A DNA stretch of 9,091 bases from JBFLYE01 sp040756715 [NCBI: bacterium] (GTDB taxonomy: Bacteria; UBA9089; UBA9088): contig JBFLYE010000191.1 in assembly GCA_040756715.1 (NCBI GenBank), positions 1-9,091 of the forward strand, read 5' to 3'. This document shows positions 1-5,756 of this stretch, one piece after another. Numbering within the stretch: the first letter of the stretch is position 1; the number at the start of each line of letters is the position of its first letter. The notes beneath the pieces were generated by a model. It worked only from the letters and a program-made list of their open reading frames with translations. It was not told the DNA's origin and ran no database searches. The position numbers were made by a program, and so were the translations under genes.

Positions 1-167
1 ACTAAGTAATGGAAGATACTATAAATGAGAAGGATAAAAGGTATTCCTTATAATCTTGGGAGTCCTTCTGAAGGGAAAAAAGGAGAAACTTAAGGTTAAG
101 GTTGCGAAATATCAGAAGTTTTCCTTAAGATTATCTAAACACATACCACATATGTTTTCCCTTTCCT
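1..167. other. Non-coding left end with part of a dispersed repeat
   Basis: I see no supported gene here. The only short open frames are a 14-codon one beginning at the ATG at 9 and a frame ending in TGA at 26-28, which might be the tail of a gene lying further left. A tandem pair of TTAAGG lies at 90-101. Positions 116-146 hold one arm of a 31-bp inverted repeat shared with the right end. No convincing terminator hairpin follows the leftward gene that stops at 168. Confidence 0.5.
116..146 (-). repeat. 31-bp dispersed repeat, left copy
   Basis: Read on the minus strand this is GTATG-T-GTTTAG followed by ATAATCTTAAGGAAAACTT. It matches 8997-9027 on the plus strand at 30 of 31 positions, the one difference being T versus G at the sixth base. 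It begins 21 nt after the stop codon of the GAF-domain gene. It is not coding. Two copies in the same position relative to their upstream gene suggest a 3'-untranslated element or a small family of intergenic repeats; that role is inference. Confidence 0.75.
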
Positions 168-1226
168 TTATCCATTTGAAATAACCACCCTATTTTTATG
201 TTTAAATGCACTTGCCAAAGCAGAGTTTGCACTCCTTAAAAACTCAATATGCGATGTTTCTGATGAGGGATAGCAGGCAATACCAATAATGGGAAAATAC
301 CCTGTGTTTGCCTCTATTTCCTTTTTTATCCTCTCTACCAAAATCATAATCCTATTCCTTCCTGTCCTTAAGGCTAAAATGTAAAACCTTCCATCGTTAT
401 ACGAGACTATATCATCAGCCCTTGTCTGTGAATTTATAATGAGCCCTATTTTTTGAACCTCAGAAAGAGAAGAAGGAAGCTCAAGCTTTATAATTATTAA
501 GGATAAAGGCCTTAAAATCCTCATACTCCTTGCAAATTCTTCCTTAAGCTTATTTTCAAAAAATGAATAGGCAAAGAGGGCTGTTTTATTATCGGTTATG
601 CTTAATCTACTTATCTCCTCATAAAACCTTTCATTCTTAAGATGTAATGAAACGATATTAGAAATAAGCTCAAGAAAGACCTTCTCTTTATCAGAAAACC
701 TCCTTTTTGCATAAGAGCCACAAAGGATAAGCCCCTGTGGAGAATCGGGAAGACCAAGGCAAACAGAAATGGCAGAGAGAAGCTTAATCTCCTTAAGAAA
801 GCTATAATTTGGCTCATCCTTCATATATACATCATTGATAATTATTGTCTTTCCCTCCTTTACAGCCCCTCCCACAAAACCATCTCCCATCTTAAATTGT
901 GGTATAGCCACAGAAGGTTTTCCAGAGCTTGCTATAAGCTCTAACCTTCCTATTTCGGGATTTAAAAGGAATATAAGGTTGATGTCTGTCTTTAAAAAGC
1001 CCATAATCTCTTGAATAATATAATCAAGTCTCTTTTTAAAAGGAAGGTCTTCATCCATTTTTAATGAGATGCTACAAAGCTCTTGTAGCTTCTTTGATTC
1101 CATATTCAATTCATACATCGTTGATTGAAGACGTGGTTGCAAAATCTTTGCCTGCTGCCTTTCATCCTCAAGGGCTTCTTCACAAAGCATTGTTTCAGAA
1201 ACAAGGACAGAGCCCATTCCAGCCAT
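168..1226 (-). CDS. GAF plus degenerate GGDEF signalling protein (C-terminal part of an interrupted membrane sensor)
   Basis: This is a 352-residue cytoplasmic sensor fragment. In order it has a hydrophobic start (residues 1-10, the end of a membrane helix), a charged coiled-coil-like linker (about 15-55), a GAF-like domain (about 60-200) and a C-terminal GGDEF-like domain (about 205-350). The GGDEF signature is replaced by N277-D-G-R-F281 after RADDIVSY, so diguanylate cyclase activity is unlikely; the domain may only bind or signal. The ATG at 1226 has no Shine-Dalgarno sequence. The frame is open upstream for 18 more codons, encoding a likely transmembrane helix, up to a TAA at 1281-1283. 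That TAA is in frame with the membrane gene ending there. I therefore read this as the C-terminal two thirds of one receptor cut by a nonsense codon. The GAF ligand is unknown. The domain assignment is fairly sure; independent translation from 1226 is not. Confidence 0.7.
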   Translation of the reverse strand: MAGMGSVLVSETMLCEEALEDERQQAKILQPRLQSTMYELNMESKKLQELCSISLKMDEDLPFKKRLDYIIQEIMGFLKTDINLIFLLNPEIGRLELIASSGKPSVAIPQFKMGDGFVGGAVKEGKTIIINDVYMKDEPNYSFLKEIKLLSAISVCLGLPDSPQGLILCGSYAKRRFSDKEKVFLELISNIVSLHLKNERFYEEISRLSITDNKTALFAYSFFENKLKEEFARSMRILRPLSLIIIKLELPSSLSEVQKIGLIINSQTRADDIVSYNDGRFYILALRTGRNRIMILVERIKKEIEANTGYFPIIGIACYPSSETSHIEFLRSANSALASAFKHKNRVVISNG

Positions 1227-1280
1227 AACAATAAATAGAGGAATTCTTATTAAAAGATAGGGGGAAAGGCTTACATCTTT

Positions 1281-1283
1281 TTA
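1281..1283 (-). other. In-frame TAA stop that splits a sensor gene
   Basis: The stop ending the membrane fragment is in the same frame as the downstream GAF gene (1667 to 168 is exactly 500 codons). Eighteen sense codons (KDVSLSPYLLIRIPLFIV) connect it to the ATG at 1226 and supply the missing sixth membrane helix. A single substitution in a sense codon would explain it. TAA also ends metG, ricT, ssb, tyrA and the cobA-hemD gene here, so global reassignment of TAA is excluded. Confidence 0.8.
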
Positions 1284-1667
1284 AACAAAAAAGATAAGAA
1301 AATATATCAGACAGACCCCAAAGCTTAAGATAATAGCACCCTTTGTTCTGTAATAGCAGGCAGCAAATATAAGGATGAGAAAATAAAATAAATAAAATGG
1401 GCTTTTTATTCCACCCGTTGAGGCAATAAGGGATGAGACAAAAAATATATCAAGTGTGCTTTCAAGATAGCAAATCCTAAAAGAGGTTATCTTTTTGTAA
1501 AGAAAATTGGCAATAAGGTTGTAAAATGTAATAATTAAAAGGGGAATAAATATCTCGGGTTTTGTCGCATTCTCTTTTGCAATAAGGACAACAGTTAATA
1601 TAGAAAGGGCAATCATTAACCATCTAACCTTATTAGCAATCGGAAAAACCTTTTTACTTAAATCCAT
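1281..1667 (-). CDS. Polytopic membrane sensor domain (N-terminal part of an interrupted signalling protein)
   Basis: This 128-residue protein is almost entirely membrane segments: about residues 15-31, 38-57, 63-81, 87-104 and 109-127. The loop motif STGGIKSPFYLFYF (about 82-95) resembles the six-helix sensor domains found at the N-terminus of many histidine kinases and GGDEF proteins. It ends abruptly after FLIFFV. The same frame continues past the TAA into a sixth helix and then the GAF/GGDEF gene, so the natural protein was probably about 499 residues. The ATG at 1665-1667 is preceded by a near-perfect promoter (TTGACA, 17 bp, TATTAT) that would put the transcript start on the A of the ATG. 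It lies 43 nt after metG. No signal peptide beyond the first helix is seen. The stimulus is unknown. Confidence 0.65.
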   Translation of the reverse strand: MDLSKKVFPIANKVRWLMIALSILTVVLIAKENATKPEIFIPLLIITFYNLIANFLYKKITSFRICYLESTLDIFFVSSLIASTGGIKSPFYLFYFLILIFAACYYRTKGAIILSFGVCLIYFLIFFV

Positions 1668-1673
1668 ATTAAA

Positions 1674-1702
1674 ATAATAACATATTTAGAGGCAGATGTC
1701 AA
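1674..1702 (-). promoter_or_regulatory. Sigma70-type promoter of the membrane sensor gene, leaderless spacing
   Basis: On the minus strand TTGACA (1702-1697) and TATTAT (1679-1674) are separated by 17 bp. The expected start, 7 nt past the last -10 base, is 1667, the A of the ATG. No Shine-Dalgarno sequence is present. Six of six and five of six consensus bases with ideal spacing make this a strong candidate; transcription itself is inferred. Confidence 0.65.
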
Positions 1703-1710
1703 AAAAGGTA

Positions 1711-3168
1711 TTAAGATTTTCTTATAAATAGATGTGAAGGAGGGGAAATTTTTATTCCCTGTGCAAGCCCTCCCCATTCTGTGTTTAAAAGGGAAAACCC
1801 AAGTTTTTCTAAAATCTTCAGACCTGCATCTGGCATTACTGGATAGATAAATAAAGCAATTAGTCTTATGCTTTCAAGTAACCTATAAAGGCAATCACAA
1901 AGCCTTCTTTTAGAAGGAATTGCCCAGGGTTTTTCTTTGTCAATGTATCTATTACACTCATTTATAAAAGCCCAAACGACCTCAAGGTATGTATGAAATT
2001 TTAATTCATCAAAATAGGAATCCATATTTTTAATGATATTAAAAGCAGATTCCCATAAAGCCCCTCCATCACTCTTTCCTGGAATAATCCCTCCTAAATA
2101 TTTATTTACCATAGCAAGTGTCCTTGAGACAAGATTTCCAAGGTCATTTACTAAGTCAGAATTAAGCCTTTGGATAAGGGCTTGATATGAAAAATCTCCA
2201 TCCAAGCCAAAAGGAAGGTCTCTTAAGAGAAAATACCTTAAACAATCAGCTCCTACATCATCGGCTAATTCAGATGGAGAAACAACATTTCCTAAAGACT
2301 TTGACATCTTCTCTCCCTTTATCCTCCACCACCCATGTCCAAAAACCATTTTTGGTAAGGAAAGACCACAAGAAAAAAGCATAGAAGGCCAGATTATTGT
2401 ATGAAACCTTAAGATATCCTTTCCCACCAGATGTAGGTCAGGTGGCCAATATTTTTCAAATTTCTCTTTATTGTCAGGAAAACCCGCACCGGTTAAATAA
2501 TTTGTTAAAGCTTCAAACCAGACATATATAACATCCTCAGAAGAAATTGGGATTCCCCATTTAAGACCTCTCCTTGTAATACTTAAATCCATTAGCCCAT
2601 CCTTTACTATATTTTCCATTTCAGTAGACCGAAAGGAAGGCTTAATAAAATTTGAATTCTCCTTAAAATATGAAAGAAGCCTCTCTTTATATTTTGAAAG
2701 AGAAAAATAGTAGGTTGGAGATTCTAAAAATGTTGTCTTTCTTCCGCAAGATGGGCAAATTTTTTCTTTTAAACAATAGCTTTCGCAGGGTATGCAATAA
2801 TTTCCGCTGTATTGCCCCCGATAGATATCGCCATTTTTATAGATAAGCTCAAATACATATTTTGCTGTTTTTTTATGCCCTCTGCTCGTTGTCCTTATAA
2901 AATCATCGTATGAAATATTAAGCTTCTTCCATAGAGATTTAAAATTCTCTGATTGAAAGTCTGCAAGGGCTTGAGGAGAAATACCCTTTTCCTTTGCAGA
3001 TTGCTCTATTTTTTGTCCATGCTCATCTGTGCCTGTGATAAACAAAACATCGAATCCTTTAAGCCTCTTATACCTTGCAATGCAATCAGCGGCAATCGTT
3101 GTATATGCATGGCCAATATGGGGAATATCATTTACATAATAAAGGGGGGTGGTAATGTAATATTTCAT
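1711..3168 (-). CDS. metG: Methionyl-tRNA synthetase
   Basis: This class I aminoacyl-tRNA synthetase charges tRNA-Met with methionine in the cytoplasm, for both initiation and elongation. The 485-residue protein opens with KYYITTPLYYVNDIPHIGHA, with the HIGH signature at residues 17-20. A zinc knuckle follows with cysteines C125, C128, C138 and C141 (an extra C132 lies between the pairs). The KMSKS loop is at 287-291 within KGEKMSKSLGN, and a helical anticodon-binding domain fills about 340-470. It is complete but lacks the C-terminal tRNA-binding domain found in the longer E. coli and Bacillus enzymes. It follows ricT by 29 nt and has no Shine-Dalgarno sequence; a weak promoter-like pair upstream would start the RNA at the ATG. 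The holB-ricT-metG order resembles the Bacillus holB-yaaT-metS region. Confidence 0.97.
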   Translation of the reverse strand: MKYYITTPLYYVNDIPHIGHAYTTIAADCIARYKRLKGFDVLFITGTDEHGQKIEQSAKEKGISPQALADFQSENFKSLWKKLNISYDDFIRTTSRGHKKTAKYVFELIYKNGDIYRGQYSGNYCIPCESYCLKEKICPSCGRKTTFLESPTYYFSLSKYKERLLSYFKENSNFIKPSFRSTEMENIVKDGLMDLSITRRGLKWGIPISSEDVIYVWFEALTNYLTGAGFPDNKEKFEKYWPPDLHLVGKDILRFHTIIWPSMLFSCGLSLPKMVFGHGWWRIKGEKMSKSLGNVVSPSELADDVGADCLRYFLLRDLPFGLDGDFSYQALIQRLNSDLVNDLGNLVSRTLAMVNKYLGGIIPGKSDGGALWESAFNIIKNMDSYFDELKFHTYLEVVWAFINECNRYIDKEKPWAIPSKRRLCDCLYRLLESIRLIALFIYPVMPDAGLKILEKLGFSLLNTEWGGLAQGIKISPPSHLFIRKS

Positions 3169-3173
3169 TTAGC

Positions 3174-3201
3174 ATTTTAAATGATAAATTTGCAATGTTA
3201 A
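3174..3201 (-). promoter_or_regulatory. Possible weak internal promoter for metG
   Basis: On the minus strand TTAACA (3201-3196) and TAAAAT (3179-3174) are 16 bp apart. The expected start is 3167, within one base of the metG ATG (3168). The spacer is very AT-rich, so this can arise by chance. I list it because it repeats the geometry seen at rpsF and the membrane sensor and because metG has no ribosome binding site. Confidence 0.3.
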
Positions 3202-3980
3202 ATTTTAACTTCTACTATTCTTTCATCCTCAAGCTTTACTTTTATGGAGGATCTGATTGGACAGACCTCTTCAATAATACCAATTCCCTCCTCTGTTTTA
3301 TAAGAAGAGCCCTCTTTTGGTGTTTTTTTTCTAAATTCCTTATAAAACTCATATTCAAAAGCAAGGCAGCACATAAACCTTCCACATACACCTATTATCT
3401 TAGAAAAAGACATAGATAGATTTTGTTCCTTTATCATCTTTATATTAACACCTTTAATCTCCTTTAAAAATTTAGAACAACAGGGTTCCCTTCCACACCA
3501 GGAAAAACCCCCAAACAGCTTTACCTCCTCCTTTATCCCTATCTGATAAAGCTCAATTTTAGAACCCAAAGAGCTCGAAAACTCTTTAACAAGGTTTCTA
3601 AAATCAACCCTCTCGTTTGCACTAAAATAGAATGTGTACTTTTTTTCATCCAAAGAGAGGTGAACATCGATAAACTTCATATCAAGGTTATGGGCTTCTA
3701 CCTTTTCTATAAAAAGCTTTTTAGAAAGCTCCTCTTTTTCTTTATTTAGCTTCTGTTTTTCTAGATCTTCTTCGGATGCCTTCTTGATAATCCTTGGAAT
3801 ATGCTCTTTTATTTTCTCATCATCTAAAACCTTTGGCCCTTCAACACTTAAGCCTATATCACAATATCCTTCCATCTCAACAAGATACATTTTGCCCATT
3901 TCAATTGAGATCTCTCCACAATCGCAATAGTTTATCCTAGGATCCTTTAAAAACCTTATTCCCACTACCTCTCTAATCAT
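3198..3980 (-). CDS. ricT: PSP1-domain protein, RicT/YaaT family
   Basis: The 260-residue protein has the hallmark core of the YaaT/RicT family: FIDVHLSLDEKKYTFYFSAN with ERVDF (about 103-127), then IELYQIGIKEEVKLFGG (about 142-158). Two cysteine clusters follow, C162-x4-C167-C168 and C199-x4-C204-C205 (CGRFMCC), with KMIKEQNLSMSFSKI between them. In Bacillus subtilis RicT acts with RicA and RicF in an iron-sulfur-containing complex affecting mRNA maturation, sporulation and competence. No RicA or RicF gene is visible here, so the role in this organism is open. A charged helical insert lies at about 53-95. The gene overlaps the end of holB by 8 nt (ATGATTAG), indicating coupled translation. 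The family call is secure; the exact function is inferred. Confidence 0.9.
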   Translation of the reverse strand: MIREVVGIRFLKDPRINYCDCGEISIEMGKMYLVEMEGYCDIGLSVEGPKVLDDEKIKEHIPRIIKKASEEDLEKQKLNKEKEELSKKLFIEKVEAHNLDMKFIDVHLSLDEKKYTFYFSANERVDFRNLVKEFSSSLGSKIELYQIGIKEEVKLFGGFSWCGREPCCSKFLKEIKGVNIKMIKEQNLSMSFSKIIGVCGRFMCCLAFEYEFYKEFRKKTPKEGSSYKTEEGIGIIEEVCPIRSSIKVKLEDERIVEVKI

Positions 3981-4803
3981 TTGTTATCCCAAATACCATC
4001 TTTTCTAAAGCAAGCCTTCTATGGACATTTGCTTTTAGAGCTTCTTTTGCCTCTAAAACTTTATCAATCATAAAATAAAGGCCATTTTTCTTAAAGATAA
4101 AAAGGAGAAGCTCTAATGTATGTGGAAACCTTTCATACATCTTAACAAGCTCCTCTATGAGAAGAAAAGGAGACTTTGTTTTAAGAGAAGAGACCCATAA
4201 TGAAAGGGCTTTTTTTTCTTCGTCTATGTTTATCTTGCTATAATTTAATATTTTTTCCATACTTCCTCCCGACATTTCAACTAACATCTCATCTTCTATA
4301 CCAAGGGATTTAAAGCTATTTAAAGAAAGGGGCTTAAACCTTATTTTAAAACAGCGGGATCTAATTGTGGGAAGGAGGCTATTTATTGAGCTTGTAATTA
4401 GAATAAACAATTGGGTTGCCTCCTCCAATGTTTTAAGAAGACAAGATGATGCAGAAGGGGTAAGAAGATGGGCATTATCAATTATATAGACCCTCTTCTT
4501 ATAGGTTGGCTTAAGATTTGCCTCTTTTATTATCTCCCTTATTGTATCAATCTTTATATAGCCCTGCTCATCCTTTATTTCCCTTATGTCGGGATGGTTT
4601 TTAAGGCTATTACAAGAGCTACAAAAAACACAACCATTATCATCGCAATTTATAGCCCCGGCAAAAGCAATTGCTGCCATTCTCTTTCCAATTCCGCTCT
4701 TTCCATAAAAGATTAAAGGAGGGATATCCCTCCTTCTTAAAAGGTTTTTTAAAGATGATATTGCTTCTCTCTGACCTATGATTTTATCCAAAAGCATAAA
4801 CAT
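3973..4803 (-). CDS. holB: DNA polymerase III delta' subunit (clamp loader)
   Basis: This AAA+ clamp-loader subunit helps open and load the sliding clamp at primed DNA. The sequence starts with LLDKIIGQREAISSL. It has a P-loop-like GKSGIGKR (34-41) with Arg where Ser/Thr normally follows the lysine. A four-cysteine zinc module is at C53, C58, C61 and C64. A Walker-B-like VYIIDNAH lies at 105-112, followed by LLKTLEE and the SRC arginine-finger motif (149-151). At 276 residues it is shorter than the E. coli protein (334), mainly in the C-terminal collar domain. Delta' rather than gamma/tau is supported by length, by DNAH in place of DEAH, and by the ricT neighbour. ATGs at 4803 and 4797 are both possible; MLLDKIIGQ from 4797 is the more family-like start. 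Neither has a Shine-Dalgarno sequence. Confidence 0.9.
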   Translation of the reverse strand: MFMLLDKIIGQREAISSLKNLLRRRDIPPLIFYGKSGIGKRMAAIAFAGAINCDDNGCVFCSSCNSLKNHPDIREIKDEQGYIKIDTIREIIKEANLKPTYKKRVYIIDNAHLLTPSASSCLLKTLEEATQLFILITSSINSLLPTIRSRCFKIRFKPLSLNSFKSLGIEDEMLVEMSGGSMEKILNYSKINIDEEKKALSLWVSSLKTKSPFLLIEELVKMYERFPHTLELLLFIFKKNGLYFMIDKVLEAKEALKANVHRRLALEKMVFGITND

Positions 4804-4805
4804 AT

Positions 4806-4835
4806 AGGATATAAATATTGGGCTTAATCTGTCAA
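4806..4835 (-). promoter_or_regulatory. Leftward promoter of the holB-ricT-metG unit
   Basis: On the minus strand a perfect TTGACA (4835-4830) is followed after 18 bp by TATCCT (4811-4806, four of six consensus bases). TATATC with a 16-bp spacer is an alternative. The predicted start falls near 4799-4801, between the two candidate holB ATGs, and would favour a nearly leaderless start at 4797. The -10 box is weak, so confidence is moderate. Confidence 0.5.
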
Positions 4836-4843
4836 TCTTGACT
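4830..4843. promoter_or_regulatory. Dyad formed by back-to-back divergent -35 boxes
   Basis: TGTCAA-TC-TTGACT reads as TTGACA on the minus strand and TTGACT on the plus strand with only 2 bp between. The two -35 elements of the divergent promoters therefore face outward from one 14-bp imperfect palindrome. Two polymerases could hardly bind at once, so rpsF and holB transcription may compete. A repressor or activator site at the dyad is also possible but not shown. Confidence 0.6.
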
Positions 4844-4867
4844 TAAAAAGGATTTATTTTGTATAAT
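4838..4867 (+). promoter_or_regulatory. Strong sigma70-type promoter of rpsF, leaderless spacing
   Basis: TTGACT (4838-4843, five of six) and a perfect TATAAT (4862-4867) are 18 bp apart. Seven nucleotides past the -10 box lies 4874, the A of the rpsF ATG. No Shine-Dalgarno sequence precedes this ATG. The element also argues against the in-frame TTG at 4859, which would lie inside the promoter. Confidence 0.8.
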
Positions 4868-4873
4868 ATTTTT

Positions 4874-5212
4874 ATGGAAAATAAATTTTATGACCTAATG
4901 GTTATTTTTGATGAAAAAGAAGCAAAAAGGGAAAAAATTACATCTGAAATTACTGGAATTATCAATGAAAACAATGGTTTTATTGAGCATATTGATGAAT
5001 GGGGTATAAAAACCCTTAGCTATCCAATCAAGAAACACTTAGAAGGATTTTATTTGCTTATAAGATTTTCTGTAAAAAAAGAGGCAATTTCTTTAATCTC
5101 AGAGGTCTTAAGGGTTTCAGAACATGTTTTGAGGTTTCTTATTACAAAAAGAAAAAATCCCCTTCCAAAGGAAGGGGAAAAAGAGAATGAAGAGGAGGTA
5201 AAGGAAGAATGA
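4874..5212 (+). CDS. rpsF: 30S ribosomal protein S6
   Basis: S6 binds the central domain of 16S rRNA, normally as a partner of S18. The 112-residue protein shows the family pattern: FYDLMVIFDE near the start, then an alpha helix, DEWGIKTLSYPIKKHLEGFYLLIRF (typical of the S6 beta sheet) and LRVSEHVLRFLITK. A charged, glutamate-rich tail (EGEKENEEEVKEE) follows, as in several bacterial S6 proteins. I place the start at ATG 4874. A frame-extending TTG at 4859 has an AAAGGA-like sequence ahead of it but sits within the promoter. It overlaps ssb by 4 nt (ATGA). The usual partners rpsR and rplI are absent after ssb. A perfect hairpin lies near the 3' end of the gene. Confidence 0.93.
   Translation: MENKFYDLMVIFDEKEAKREKITSEITGIINENNGFIEHIDEWGIKTLSYPIKKHLEGFYLLIRFSVKKEAISLISEVLRVSEHVLRFLITKRKNPLPKEGEKENEEEVKEE
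5159..5177 (-). terminator. Perfect 8-bp hairpin inside rpsF, terminator-like on the minus strand
   Basis: CCCCTTCC-AAA-GGAAGGGG is a perfect inverted repeat with a 3-nt loop. On the minus strand it is followed by ATTTTTT, the layout of an intrinsic terminator. On the plus strand it is followed by a run of A, so it should not stop rpsF mRNA that way. It lies within codons for NPLPKEG. It may stop antisense transcripts running toward the divergent promoters, or modulate ssb expression. It could also be a coding coincidence. Confidence 0.4.
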
Positions 5213-5601
5213 GAGGATACTCAAGGGCAATAATTATGGGGAATTTGACAAGGGATCCTGAGCTAAAATACATTCCATCTGGAACAGCTGTTACAAGCTT
5301 TACCGTAGCTGTCAACAGAAAGTACACCCTTCAGGGTGAGACAAAGGATGAGACAAGCTTTATTCCCGTTGTTGTTTGGGGAAAACAGGCAGAGAATTGC
5401 AATCAATACCTTAAAAAGGGATCTGCTGTTTTTGTTGATGGAAGGCTTCGTCAACGCTCATGGGAAACATCGGATGGTCAAAAGAAATCCGTGGTTGAAA
5501 TAGTAGGATTGACGGTTCAATTTCTTTCAGGAAGGCCACAAGAGGAAGAAATTATTGAAGAAGAACCACCCCTTCCTCCCGAAGAAGACCTTCCTTTTTA
5601 A
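5209..5601 (+). CDS. ssb: Single-stranded DNA-binding protein
   Basis: This 130-residue SSB coats single-stranded DNA during replication, repair and recombination and normally acts as a tetramer. An OB fold spans about residues 1-108, with the family signatures RAIIMGNLTRDPELKYIPSG, TSFTVAVNR, FIPVVVWGKQAENCNQYLKKG and VFVDGRLRQRSWE. The short C-terminal tail is acidic and proline-rich and ends in EEDLPF, the usual docking tip for partner proteins (DDIPF in E. coli). The ATG overlaps the rpsF stop and has AAGGA at 5201-5205 plus GGAGG at 5194-5198, so translation is probably both coupled and Shine-Dalgarno driven. rpsF-ssb adjacency is conserved in bacteria; here rpsR does not follow. Confidence 0.97.
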   Translation: MRGYSRAIIMGNLTRDPELKYIPSGTAVTSFTVAVNRKYTLQGETKDETSFIPVVVWGKQAENCNQYLKKGSAVFVDGRLRQRSWETSDGQKKSVVEIVGLTVQFLSGRPQEEEIIEEEPPLPPEEDLPF

Positions 5602-5653
5602 GAGGAATTGCAAATTTTAAATTGATCATGAGGATAAAAATTTAAATTATAAA
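5602..5653. other. AT-rich spacer between ssb and the tRNA
   Basis: This 52-bp gap has AAATTTTAAATT at 5612-5623 and AAAAATTTAAATT at 5637-5649, which can pair imperfectly, but no GC-rich terminator stem. A TTGATC at 5622-5627 and a TATAAA abutting the tRNA are poorly spaced as a promoter. The tRNA may therefore be cut from the rpsF transcript. Confidence 0.35.
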
Positions 5654-5743
5654 GGAGAGGTGCCAGAGAGGTCGAATGGGGCTGCCTGCTAAGCAGTTAT
5701 ACAGGCAAAACTTGTATCCTGGGTTCAAATCCCAGCCTCTCCG
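5654..5743 (+). tRNA. tRNA-Ser (anticodon GCU)
   Basis: A full 90-nt class II tRNA can be folded by eye. Acceptor stem GGAGAGG (5654-5660) pairs with CCTCTCC (5736-5742), with discriminator G at 5743 as usual for serine. The anticodon arm is GCTGC-CTGCTAA-GCAGT (5681-5697) with anticodon GCT at 5688-5690, reading AGC/AGU. A long variable arm pairs ATAC with GTAT. The T arm is CTGGG-TTCAAAT-CCCAG (5719-5735). The 3' CCA is not encoded, so it must be added after processing. The tyrA frame begins only a few bases later, suggesting that tRNA 3' cleavage also defines the 5' end of the tyrA message. Confidence 0.96.
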
Positions 5744-5756
5744 GGGAAGGTGAAAA

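Noticed and set aside
2-28. Possible C-terminal tail (LSNGRYYK, stop TGA) of a gene entering from the left
   Set aside because: Eight codons are too few to support a coding call on either strand.
61-80. CCTT-CTG-AAGG hairpin followed by a run of A as a terminator
   Set aside because: Only 4 bp of stem; the T-rich side falls on the wrong part of the minus-strand transcript and pairing is too weak.
2187-2384. Open frame on the plus strand opposite metG
   Set aside because: It is a shadow of the conserved metG frame, with no ribosome binding site and no recognisable domain.
3195-3419. Open frame on the plus strand opposite ricT
   Set aside because: It lies entirely antisense to a well-conserved gene and its translation is low-complexity F/L/Y-rich with no family pattern.
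4859-4873. TTG at 4859 as an upstream start for rpsF
   Set aside because: It is in frame and has an AAAGGA sequence ahead, but it lies inside the TTGACT/TATAAT promoter and adds residues not expected before the S6 start.
5323-5338. CACCCT-TC-AGGGTG palindrome in ssb
   Set aside because: Short, within conserved coding sequence and without a T run; best explained by codon content.
5622-5653. TTGATC and TATAAA as a dedicated tRNA-Ser promoter
   Set aside because: The boxes are 20 bp apart and TATAAA directly abuts the tRNA 5' end, leaving no room for a transcript start upstream of the mature end.
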